Assembly: GCF_046292825.1 (NCBI RefSeq)
Contig: NZ_JBKBQG010000010.1
Coordinates: 1-64,000, forward strand
From: Salinarimonas sp046292825
Lineage (GTDB): Bacteria; Pseudomonadota; Alphaproteobacteria; Rhizobiales; Beijerinckiaceae
Direction of reading: 5' to 3'
DNA length: 64,000 nt
Every line of letters starts with the position of its first letter. The first letter of the stretch is position 1. Made by a program: the position numbers and the translations under genes. This document shows, one piece after another, positions 34,887-42,033 of the stretch. The notes under the pieces are model-generated. The model made no database searches. It saw nothing but the letters and a program-made list of their open reading frames with translations, and was not told where the DNA came from.

Positions 34887-35387
34887 ATGCCTTATCGCAA
34901 TAAGACCTACATCTGTTTCGATGGCGACACCGACATGGCCTATTATCGCCTAATGACCGCGTGGAAGGCCAATGACGGTCTATCGTTCAATTTCCACAAT
35001 GCACATGATCTTAACACCGCACGCGATAGCAGCTTAGAAGAAAGTATCAAGCGGCAACTTCGGGTAAGATTCGCTAACTCAAAAACCTTTGTTGTACTGA
35101 TCGGAGAGAAAACAAGATATCTGAGAAAATTCGTGAAGTGGGAAATGGAAACTGCTTTACGGCTTGGGCTCCCGATAATTGGTGTAAATCTCAATGGAAG
35201 TAGGAGCATAGAAGGTTTGTGTCCTCCCGCTATAAGGCACAGTCTCTCTGTATATGTTTCCTTCAACATGAGAATCATCGCGCATGCGCTTGATGAATGG
35301 CCACCGGAGCACAGACATTTGACAAGTGCAGGTAAATCTGGACCGTACTATTATACTACAGAAGTCTACAAGAGGCTCGGTCTTTAA
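34887..35387 (+). CDS. thsB: Thoeris protein ThsB, MTH538/TIR-like domain (166 aa)
   Basis: Residues 5-115 form a TIR-like (DUF1863, MTH538) fold. YICFDGDTDMAYYRLMTAWK is the first strand and helix, SLEESIKRQLRVRFANSK leads to KTFVVLIGEKTRY, and FVKWEMETALRLGLPIIGVN contains Glu86, at the position of the catalytic Glu of NADase TIR domains. In known Thoeris systems ThsB senses phage and turns NAD+ into a signal molecule. Codon use is strongly AT-rich, unlike all neighbours (line 35041-35100 counts 24 of 60 G or C, against 44 of 60 at 36841-36900). Its stop TAA shares one base with the next ATG. Confidence 0.88.
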   Translation: MPYRNKTYICFDGDTDMAYYRLMTAWKANDGLSFNFHNAHDLNTARDSSLEESIKRQLRVRFANSKTFVVLIGEKTRYLRKFVKWEMETALRLGLPIIGVNLNGSRSIEGLCPPAIRHSLSVYVSFNMRIIAHALDEWPPEHRHLTSAGKSGPYYYTTEVYKRLGL

Positions 35388-36265
35388 TGCGCTATTTTCT
35401 TGAATCCATATCGACCTTTGCGTTTTGGCGGCATGCTTTATTCTCTCGGGAGGCGATGTCGAATTTTCTGGCGGCCGTGGGCATTTTGTTTCTCGCAGTT
35501 CAGCTTGCAGACTTTTTTGCCGTATACACCCGTGATAAGCATTCCGAATACGGGTTCATTTTTATCTTAGGGGTAGCGTTACTATGGGTTTTGTCAGTTC
35601 GGCGTCCGCTGAGGCGTGTTCACTATAAGCTTCCTAGCAAAGATTGCTCGATCGAGGTAAAGATAGGCGATCTTTTTACAGAACAAGGAGAGGTGATAGT
35701 AAGCTCTAATACAACTTTTGACACTGATATGAGCAACGGCCTTATCTCGGCCGAAAGTCTCCAAGGGCAGTTAGCGCTTAAGTTCTTCTCAGGTAATACG
35801 CAGGAAATTGACAGGCAGCTTGAGCATTCTCTCACGGGCGAACCGTTCACGTCTCGGGACGACGCACCCGGCAAGAAAAAGGAGTATGCACCCGGCACAG
35901 TTGCTCGTGTAAGCACTCATGGTAAAAATTTCTATTTTGTTGCTATGTCGCGACTGAACGAGAGTGGTACAGCAGAATCTTCAGTTAAAATGATTGAGGA
36001 ATCGCTCGAAAAGCTTTGGGAAAACATGGCTAAAAAGGCGGAGCTTGGTGACATTATCATGCCGTTGATTGGAACAGGACGAGGTCGTGTAGCCCTGCCG
36101 CGAAACAAGGTGGTAGAAAAAATCGCCCAGTCGTTTGTCGACGCTTCTCGAAATCGCACATTTTCGAATCGCCTGAAGATAATGATCCGAGAACAGGACG
36201 CGTCAAGATTTTCGGTTAACCTGTTTCAAATCAAGGACTATCTGTCGCGCAGCTTGCACACTTGA
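35387..36265 (+). CDS. thsA: Thoeris effector ThsA, transmembrane-macro type (292 aa)
   Basis: Two membrane helices lie near residues 26-46 and 55-71, each followed by basic or charged residues (YTRDK, RRPLRR). From about 85 to the end is a macro domain: VKIGDLFTEQGEVIVSSNTT matches the usual GDIT...IVNAAN opening, and DIIMPLIGTGRGR (222-234) is the phosphate-binding loop. This TM-macro (DUF6430 type) architecture defines the effector of type II Thoeris, in which the macro domain binds the ThsB-made nucleotide and the membrane part disrupts the envelope. Family role is established knowledge; activity here is inferred. AT-rich codon use as in thsB. Confidence 0.88.
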   Translation: MRYFLESISTFAFWRHALFSREAMSNFLAAVGILFLAVQLADFFAVYTRDKHSEYGFIFILGVALLWVLSVRRPLRRVHYKLPSKDCSIEVKIGDLFTEQGEVIVSSNTTFDTDMSNGLISAESLQGQLALKFFSGNTQEIDRQLEHSLTGEPFTSRDDAPGKKKEYAPGTVARVSTHGKNFYFVAMSRLNESGTAESSVKMIEESLEKLWENMAKKAELGDIIMPLIGTGRGRVALPRNKVVEKIAQSFVDASRNRTFSNRLKIMIREQDASRFSVNLFQIKDYLSRSLHT

Positions 36266-36489
36266 CAGGAGAATCCGTCGTATTAAACGAGCTTCGCTGC
36301 ATCTGTTCGTCTTCAACGCGATATGGTGGCGGCGGATCAAGCGGACGGAGGGTGCGGTGGATGGCTCCGGGGCTTGTTCGTGCGAGCTAAACGCTGACCC
36401 AGCGTACTTCCCCCAAGCTCTTCCCCCTCGCCGCCCGCCTTGCTAAGGAAGACCTCCCCGACGGCAGGTCCGGGCTCTCGAGGTGGTGG
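36266..36489. other. Right edge of the AT-rich island and trpD leader
   Basis: Base composition returns to host level at about 36330. No integrase, transposase, tRNA or clear flanking direct repeat was found on either side. The last 60 bases hold the trpD ribosome site (GAGGTGGTGG). No hairpin terminator for thsA is evident, so read-through into trpD is possible. Confidence 0.5.
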
Positions 36490-37509
36490 ATGGACGCGTT
36501 CAAGCCTTATCTCGCCAAGGTCGCGACCGGCGCGGCGCTCTCCCAGGAGGAGGCGCGCGCGGCCTTCGACGCGCTCCTGTCCGGCGAGGTGACCCCCGCT
36601 CAGGCCGGCGGCTTCCTGATGGCTTTGCGCGTGCGCGGCGAGGCGCTCGACGAGATCGTCGGCGCGGCCTCCGCCATGCGCGCCAAGATGGTGCGGGTGA
36701 AGGCGCCTGCGGGCGCGATCGACATCGTCGGCACCGGCGGCGACCATTCGGGCTCCTACAACATCTCGACGCTCGCGGCCTTCCTGGTCGCGGCCTGCGG
36801 CGTGCCGGTGGCGAAGCACGGCAACCGCGCGGCCTCCTCGAAATCCGGCGCGGCGGACGTGCTCGGCGCGCTCGACGTCGGGCTCGGGCTCGATCCCGTT
36901 CGGCTCGAAGCCTGTCTCGCGCAAGCGGGCTTGTGCTTCATGTTCGCGCAGACGCACCACGCCTCGATGCGCCACGTGGCGCCCTTCCGCGTCGAGCTCG
37001 GCACGCGCACGATCTTCAACCTGCTCGGGCCCCTCTCGAATCCGGCCGGCGTCAAGCGCCAACTGCTCGGCGTCTTCTCCCGCGCCTGGATGGAGCCCCT
37101 CGCGCGGACCCTGCGCGAGCTCGGCTCGGAGCGCGTCTGGGTGGTGCACGGCTCGGACGGGCTCGACGAGGTCACGACGACGGGGCCGACCGAGGTGGTC
37201 GCGCTCGAGAACGGCGAGATCCGCACCTTCCAGATCGATCCGCGCGACGTCGGCCTGCCGCTCGCCCGCCCCGAGGATCTCAAGGGCGCCGACCCGGCCC
37301 ATAACGCGGCGGCTCTTCGCGCGGTGCTCGACGGGCAGAAGACGCCCTATCGCGACATCGCGGTGCTCAACGCCGCCGCCTCCCTCGTCGTCGCCGGCAA
37401 GGCGGCGGATCTCGCGGCAGGCCGTGCGCTCGCCGAGGAGGCGATCGATTCGGGCGCCGCGCGCGGCGTGCTCGCGCGCCTCGTCGCCGCCTCGAAGGTC
37501 GAGGGCTGA
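36490..37509 (+). CDS. trpD: Anthranilate phosphoribosyltransferase (339 aa)
   Basis: TrpD joins anthranilate and PRPP in tryptophan synthesis. Key motifs are present: FLMALRVRGE, the PRPP loop DIVGTGGDHSGSYNISTLAA, AKHGNRAASSKSGAADVL, MFAQTHHASMRHV, LGTRTIFNLLGPLSNPA, and HGSDGLDEVT. It heads the typical alphaproteobacterial series trpD-trpC-moaC-moeA-lexA. The usual upstream partner trpG is absent and the Thoeris island lies in its place. The stop is 2 bases before trpC. Confidence 0.97.
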   Translation: MDAFKPYLAKVATGAALSQEEARAAFDALLSGEVTPAQAGGFLMALRVRGEALDEIVGAASAMRAKMVRVKAPAGAIDIVGTGGDHSGSYNISTLAAFLVAACGVPVAKHGNRAASSKSGAADVLGALDVGLGLDPVRLEACLAQAGLCFMFAQTHHASMRHVAPFRVELGTRTIFNLLGPLSNPAGVKRQLLGVFSRAWMEPLARTLRELGSERVWVVHGSDGLDEVTTTGPTEVVALENGEIRTFQIDPRDVGLPLARPEDLKGADPAHNAAALRAVLDGQKTPYRDIAVLNAAASLVVAGKAADLAAGRALAEEAIDSGAARGVLARLVAASKVEG

Positions 37510-37511
37510 GC

Positions 37512-38312
37512 ATGAGCGACATTCTCGCCCGCATCGAGGCCTACAAGCGCGAGGAGATCGCAGCCGCCAAGGCGGCCGTGCCGCAGGCCGAGATCGAGCG
37601 CCGCGCCGCCGCCGCCCCGCCCCCGCGCGGCTTCGCGGCCGCCATCGAGGCGAAGATCGCCCGCGGCGAGCCCGCGCTCATCGCCGAGATCAAGAAGGCG
37701 AGCCCGTCGAAGGGCCTCATCCGCGCCGATTTCGACCCGCCCGCGCTCGCGCGCGCCTACGCGCAGGGCGGCGCCGCCTGTCTCTCGGTTCTGACCGACG
37801 CGCCCTCCTTCCAGGGCCATCCGGATTATCTCGCCGCCGCCCGCGAGGCCTCGGGACTGCCGGTCCTGCGCAAGGATTTCCTGTTCGAGCCCTATCAGGT
37901 CTACGAGGCGCGGGCCTGGGGCGCGGATTGCATCCTCGTCATCATGGCGAGCCTCGACGATGCAGCCGCGCGCGCCCTCGTCGACACGGCGACCGCGCTC
38001 GGCATGGACACGCTCGTCGAGGTCCACGACGCGGACGAGCTCGCCCGCGCCCTCGATCTTTCGGCGAAGCTGGTGGGCATCAACAACCGCAACCTGCGCA
38101 CGTTCGAGACGAGCCTCACGGTCTCCGAGACGCTCGCCCCGCGCATCCCCGCCGATCGCATCGTGGTGGGCGAGAGCGGGATCGCGACGCCCGCCGACAT
38201 CGCGCGGCTCGAGCGGGTCGGCATCCGCACCTTCCTCGTCGGCGAGAGCCTGATGCGGCAGACCGACGTCGCCGCCGCGACCCGCACCCTTCTCGCCCGC
38301 GAGGCGGCATGA
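37512..38312 (+). CDS. trpC: Indole-3-glycerol-phosphate synthase (266 aa)
   Basis: TrpC closes the indole ring in tryptophan synthesis. The beta/alpha barrel shows PALIAEIKKASPSKGLIRAD, CLSVLTDAPSFQG, PVLRKDFLFEPYQVYEAR, LVEVHDADEL, VGINNRNLRTFE, and VGESGIATPADI. It is monofunctional, without the TrpF part found in enteric bacteria. The stop overlaps the moaC start by four bases. Confidence 0.97.
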   Translation: MSDILARIEAYKREEIAAAKAAVPQAEIERRAAAAPPPRGFAAAIEAKIARGEPALIAEIKKASPSKGLIRADFDPPALARAYAQGGAACLSVLTDAPSFQGHPDYLAAAREASGLPVLRKDFLFEPYQVYEARAWGADCILVIMASLDDAAARALVDTATALGMDTLVEVHDADELARALDLSAKLVGINNRNLRTFETSLTVSETLAPRIPADRIVVGESGIATPADIARLERVGIRTFLVGESLMRQTDVAAATRTLLAREAA

Positions 38313-38788
38313 GCGAGCTCAGCCATATCGACGCCTCCGGCGAGGCGAACATGGTCGACGTGTCGGACAAGGCCGTCACCTCCCGCACCGCGATCGCGGA
38401 AGGGTTCGTGATCACGAAGCCGGAGACGGTCGCGGTCATCCGCGCGGGCGACGCCAAGAAGGGCGACGTGCTGGGCGTCGCCCGCGTCGCCGGGATCATG
38501 GCGGCGAAGCGCACCCACGAGTTGATCCCGCTCTGCCACCCGCTGCTCATCACCAAGGTGCGCGTCGAATGCACGCTCGACGAGGCCCTGCCGGGGGTGC
38601 GGGTCGTCGCCGAGGTGCGGGTCTCGGGGCAGACGGGCGTCGAGATGGAGGCGCTCACCGCCGTGTCGGTCGCCTGTCTCACGATCTACGATATGGTGAA
38701 AGCCGCCGACAAGGAGATGCGCATCGAGGGCGTGCGGCTCCTCGAGAAGACCGGCGGCCGCTCGGGCACCTACAAGGCCGACCCATGA
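38309..38788 (+). CDS. moaC: Cyclic pyranopterin monophosphate synthase accessory protein MoaC (159 aa)
   Basis: MoaC, with MoaA, makes cyclic pyranopterin monophosphate, the first intermediate of molybdenum cofactor. Diagnostic sequences are MVDVSDKAVTSRTAIAEG, GIMAAKRTHELIPLCHPL, TGVEMEALTAVSVACLTIYD, MVKAADKEMRIEGVRLLEKT and GGRSG. ATGA overlaps at both ends join it to trpC and moeA, so the cofactor genes are coupled to tryptophan genes. Confidence 0.97.
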   Translation: MSELSHIDASGEANMVDVSDKAVTSRTAIAEGFVITKPETVAVIRAGDAKKGDVLGVARVAGIMAAKRTHELIPLCHPLLITKVRVECTLDEALPGVRVVAEVRVSGQTGVEMEALTAVSVACLTIYDMVKAADKEMRIEGVRLLEKTGGRSGTYKADP

Positions 38789-40011
38789 GCCTCCTGCCGG
38801 TCGCCGAGGCGCGCGCGCGCATCCTCGCGGCCGTGAGCGGCCCGACCGACCCCGAGCGCCTGCCGCTTTCCGCCTGCGCCGGGCGCACGCTCGCCGAGGA
38901 CCTCGTCGCGACCCGAACCCAGCCGCCCTTCGCGGCCTCCGCCATGGACGGTTGGGCGGTTCGCGCGGCGGATGTGGCGCGCGTGCCGGCGACGCTCGCG
39001 ACGATCGGCACGTCCGCCGCCGGCAAGCGCTTTTCGGGCGTGGTCGGGCCCGGCGAGGCGGTGCGCATCTTCACCGGCGCGCCGATCCCCGAGGGCGCCG
39101 ATACGATCGTCGTCCAGGAGAATGCCGAGGCGCTGCCGGACGGGCGCGTGCTCATCCGCGAGGGCGCGGCGGCGGGGCGGTTCGTGCGCCGCGAGGGCCT
39201 CGATTTTCGGGAAGGCGACGTGCTGATCCCCGCCGGCCGTCGCCTCGACGCCCGCGCGCTCGCCCTCTGCGCCGCGATGAACCACGCCGCGTTGCAGGTG
39301 CGCCGCCGCCCGCGCGTCGCGCTGATCGCCACCGGCGACGAGCTCGTCCTGCCCGGCGAGGTGCCGGGGCCGGACCAGATCGTCGCCTCGAACCTCTTCG
39401 CCATCGCCGCCATGGTCGAGGCGGCCGGCGGGCAGGCGATCCCGCTCGGCATCGCCCGCGACAGCGTGGAGGCGATCCGCGACAAGCTCGAGGAGGCCCG
39501 CGCGGCGGCCCCCGACATCCTGGTGACGCTCGGCGGCGCCTCGGTCGGCCAGCACGATCTCGTCCAGGAGACGCTCGCGGCGCAGGGGCTCGCGCTCGGC
39601 TTCTGGAAGATCGCGATGCGGCCGGGCAAGCCCCTGATGTTCGGCACGCTCGACGGGCTCCTCGTGCTCGGGCTCCCCGGCAATCCGGTCTCCTCGATGG
39701 TCTGCGCGCTGCTCTTCCTGCAGCCGGCGATTCGCGCGCGTCTCGGCGATCCGCGCGCGGGCGAGATGGCGACGCAGGCGGGGATCCTCGCTGCGCCGCT
39801 CCCGGCGAACGACGCGCGCGAGGACTATCTGCGCGCGAACCTCACCGCGCGGCCGGGCGCGCTGCCGCTCGTCGAGGCGGCACCCGTGCAGGATTCCTCG
39901 ATGCTCGGCGTGCTCGCCCGCGCGGACGCTCTGATCGTGCGCGAGGCCGGCGCCGCGCCGCTCGAGACGGGCGCGGTCGTCGAGGTCCTGCGTCTCGACG
40001 GGCCGATGTGA
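38785..40011 (+). CDS. moeA: Molybdopterin molybdenumtransferase MoeA (408 aa)
   Basis: MoeA inserts molybdate into adenylylated molybdopterin. Domain features: TQPPFAASAMDGWAVRA, VRIFTGAPIPEGADTIVVQE, the molybdopterin-binding region RPRVALIATGDELVLPGE, VTLGGASVGQHD, KIAMRPGKPLMFGTLDG, and LGLPGNPVSSMV. The C-terminal domain IV is complete. It overlaps moaC and ends 217 bases before lexA, where a LexA site begins a separate promoter. Confidence 0.97.
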   Translation: MSLLPVAEARARILAAVSGPTDPERLPLSACAGRTLAEDLVATRTQPPFAASAMDGWAVRAADVARVPATLATIGTSAAGKRFSGVVGPGEAVRIFTGAPIPEGADTIVVQENAEALPDGRVLIREGAAAGRFVRREGLDFREGDVLIPAGRRLDARALALCAAMNHAALQVRRRPRVALIATGDELVLPGEVPGPDQIVASNLFAIAAMVEAAGGQAIPLGIARDSVEAIRDKLEEARAAAPDILVTLGGASVGQHDLVQETLAAQGLALGFWKIAMRPGKPLMFGTLDGLLVLGLPGNPVSSMVCALLFLQPAIRARLGDPRAGEMATQAGILAAPLPANDAREDYLRANLTARPGALPLVEAAPVQDSSMLGVLARADALIVREAGAAPLETGAVVEVLRLDGPM

Positions 40012-40071
40012 GGGGACAATCCTTGCCTGTAAGCGCGGCTCCACTTTGGCGGAGCGTGGCAGAGACTTGCG

Positions 40072-40086
40072 GAACACAGCGGGAAC
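40072..40086 (+). promoter_or_regulatory. LexA (SOS) box upstream of lexA
   Basis: GAAC-ACAGCGG-GAAC is an exact GAAC-N7-GAAC direct repeat, the alphaproteobacterial LexA operator (reverse of GTTC-N7-GTTC). It lies 143 bases before the lexA start and implies autorepression. Confidence 0.8.
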
Positions 40087-40228
40087 GGGTATAACGTTCG
40101 TCGTTTGTTTCGGCGCTCGACGCGCCGATTCGCCCCGCGAGACCTCGATCGATCGGCCAATCGGGCCAGCGCGACCAGGTCTCGTGGCGAGAACGTCCGT
40201 CGTGACGAGATATGGGGACGGGACCGGA

Positions 40229-40945
40229 ATGCTCACGCGCAAGCAGCACGAATTGCTCCGCTTCATCCACGAGCGTGTTCGCGAGACGGGCGTGCCCCCG
40301 TCCTTCGACGAGATGAAGGACGCGCTCGACCTGAAGTCGAAATCGGGCATCCACCGACTGATCACCGCGCTCGAGGAGCGCGGCTTCATCCGGCGGCTGC
40401 CGAACCGGGCGCGCGCGCTCGAGGTGGTGCGCCTGCCCGAAGGCATGGGCGTCGCCCCGCGCGGGCGCTTCAACCCGAGCGTGGTCGAGGGCGGCCTCTC
40501 TGCCCGCCGGGCCGCGCCCGCGCCTGCGGCGCCCGCTCCCGCCGAGCCGCTCGGCGGCGATCGCGCGATCGACATCCCCGTGATGGGCCGCATCGCGGCC
40601 GGCGTGCCGATCTCCGCGATCCAGGCGCCGATGTCGTCGGTCTCTGTCGCGCCGGATTTCCTCGGCGGCGGCGAGCATTTCGCGCTCGAGGTGCGGGGCG
40701 ATTCGATGATCGAGGCAGGCATCCTCGACGGCGACATCGTCGTCGTGCGCCGCACCGACGTCGCGGATACGGGCGACATCGTGGTGGCGCTGATCGACGA
40801 CGAGGAGGCGACCCTCAAGCGCTTCCGCCGCCGCGGCTCCTCGATCGCGCTCGAGGCGGCGAACCCGGCCTACGAGACGCGCGTGCTCGGGCCCGACCGG
40901 GTGAAGATCCAGGGCAAGCTCGTCAGCCTCTTCCGTCGGTATTGA
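40229..40945 (+). CDS. lexA: SOS repressor LexA (238 aa)
   Basis: LexA represses DNA-damage genes and cleaves itself when RecA is activated. The N-terminal winged helix-turn-helix reads MLTRKQHELLRFIHERVRET and SGIHRLITALEERGFIRRL. A Pro/Ala-rich linker follows (about 90-108). The peptidase domain has the cleavage site Ala124-Gly125 in RIAAGVP, the nucleophile Ser159 in RGDSMIEAGI, and the base Lys197 in ATLKRF. The ATG at 40229 was chosen because the family begins MLTRKQ. A LexA box lies upstream. Confidence 0.97.
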   Translation: MLTRKQHELLRFIHERVRETGVPPSFDEMKDALDLKSKSGIHRLITALEERGFIRRLPNRARALEVVRLPEGMGVAPRGRFNPSVVEGGLSARRAAPAPAAPAPAEPLGGDRAIDIPVMGRIAAGVPISAIQAPMSSVSVAPDFLGGGEHFALEVRGDSMIEAGILDGDIVVVRRTDVADTGDIVVALIDDEEATLKRFRRRGSSIALEAANPAYETRVLGPDRVKIQGKLVSLFRRY

Positions 40946-41119
40946 TGGAGCCCGCCCGCAATCCGAGCGCCGCGCCCCGTCGAGGGGCGCGGGGGCTCGG
41001 GCGGGGCGGGGGAGCGTGAGGGCGGCGGGTGCGAGAGCGCGGCGCGCGCCTGTCGTCGGCGCGGCGTCGGCTTTCGCTCGACCCGGTCCGATCCGGGTCG
41101 CGAGGCGCACCAGGCCGCT

Positions 41120-41151
41120 AGGCGCTCCGGGACGCGAGGCGCTCCGGGACG
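41120..41151 (+). repeat. Two-copy tandem repeat, 17-base period
   Basis: AGGCGCTCCGGGACG occurs twice in direct order at 41120 and 41137, separated by CG. Confidence 0.65.
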
Positions 41152-41277
41152 GGTGCACGGGGCCGGCGTGCGGGCGCGCATGGGCGGTCGCGATACGGCT
41201 GCGCGACGGCGACGATCGATCGAGCCCGCTCATTGCGCTGCAGCTGTCGCGGTGCGGGGATGGGTCCCGCATCCTCG

Positions 41278-41328
41278 TCGGCGTCCGGGAGTATGGCCCC
41301 GGCCTTCGGCGTCCGGGAGCATGACCCC
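41278..41328 (+). repeat. REP-like direct repeat, 28-base period
   Basis: TCGGCGTCCGGGAG[T/C]ATG[G/A]CCCC occurs at 41278-41300 and again at 41306-41328. The GGCGTCCGGG core is shared with the hairpins at 12718 and 14182. Confidence 0.6.
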
Positions 41329-41347
41329 GAGGACGATCGAGACGCTC

Positions 41348-41722
41348 TCAGCCCTGCGAGGCGCCTTCGAGCTTCGCCGGGGTCAGCGCGACCGATTCGC
41401 CGCAGCCGCAGGCGGAGGTCTGGTTGGGGTTGTTGAACACGAATTGCGCAGAGAGCTTCGTCACTTGGAAGTCCATCTGCGTGCCGAGCAGGAACAGGAC
41501 CGCCTTCGGATCGACGAAGACCTTGGCGCCCTTCTCCTCGACGATCTCGTCGCCCGCACGGGGGCCCTCCGTGAGGTCCATCGTGTAGGACATCCCGGCG
41601 CAGCCGCCGTTCTTCACGCCGACGCGCAGCCCCTCGACCGGGCGGTCGGAGCGCGCGACGATCGACTTGATCCGCTCGGCGGCGGCGTCCGTCAGGGTGA
41701 CGACCTTGAGGTTTCCGAACAT
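41348..41722 (-). CDS. A-type iron-sulfur carrier, SufA/IscA-like (124 aa)
   Basis: A-type carriers receive Fe-S clusters and pass them to target enzymes. The three cluster cysteines are present in VGVKNGGCAGMSY and the C-terminal SACGCGESV. The wording of the C-terminus (NNPNQTSACGCGESVAL) is closest to the SufA type of alphaproteobacteria, but no suf genes are near, so IscA or ErpA function cannot be excluded. The start MFGNLKVV is normal for the family. The ABC importer is divergent, more than 300 bases away. Confidence 0.9.
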   Translation of the reverse strand: MFGNLKVVTLTDAAAERIKSIVARSDRPVEGLRVGVKNGGCAGMSYTMDLTEGPRAGDEIVEEKGAKVFVDPKAVLFLLGTQMDFQVTKLSAQFVFNNPNQTSACGCGESVALTPAKLEGASQG

Positions 41723-42033
41723 GCTCTCGTCTCTCCCACCAGGGTTCAAGGCCCGGGCCAGCGAGGGTCTCGATCCCCAACATAATGACGCCCGAGGCGC
41801 AGGTCGAGGGGCGCGATGCACCCGATGCGCCCGCTGCCTCTCCCGTGGGCATGAGCCGCCTCATTTTCCCTCTATCGTGGCTCCGTCGGGCACGGTAAGT
41901 AGTTTTCCAAGGGGTCTTGCGGGAGTGGTCATGCTTTGTCGGTGGTGCGTCGGAGGAAGCGGGACCGGGCGAGGGGCGGCGTTCCGCACGGCGTCCGCGT
42001 CGCGGATCCGACGCTGACGAGGCGGGCATCCCG
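41723..42033. promoter_or_regulatory. Divergent intergenic region, SufA/IscA-like gene and ABC importer
   Basis: A 311-base gap with no gene. It must hold both promoters; I see no clear operator, Fe-regulatory box or purine riboswitch fold. Confidence 0.4.

Larger units (their letters stand above)
40946..41347. other. Intergenic region with tandem and REP-like repeats
   Basis: No gene is seen in these 402 bases between lexA and the convergent SufA/IscA-type gene. It contains two short repeat sets (listed separately) and several GC-rich palindromic stretches such as GACCCGGTCCGATCCGGGTC. Small open frames here lack ribosome sites. Confidence 0.5.

Noticed and set aside
41723..42033. Purine riboswitch before the nucleoside-type ABC importer
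   Set aside because: No three-way junction with the conserved loop sequences was found.
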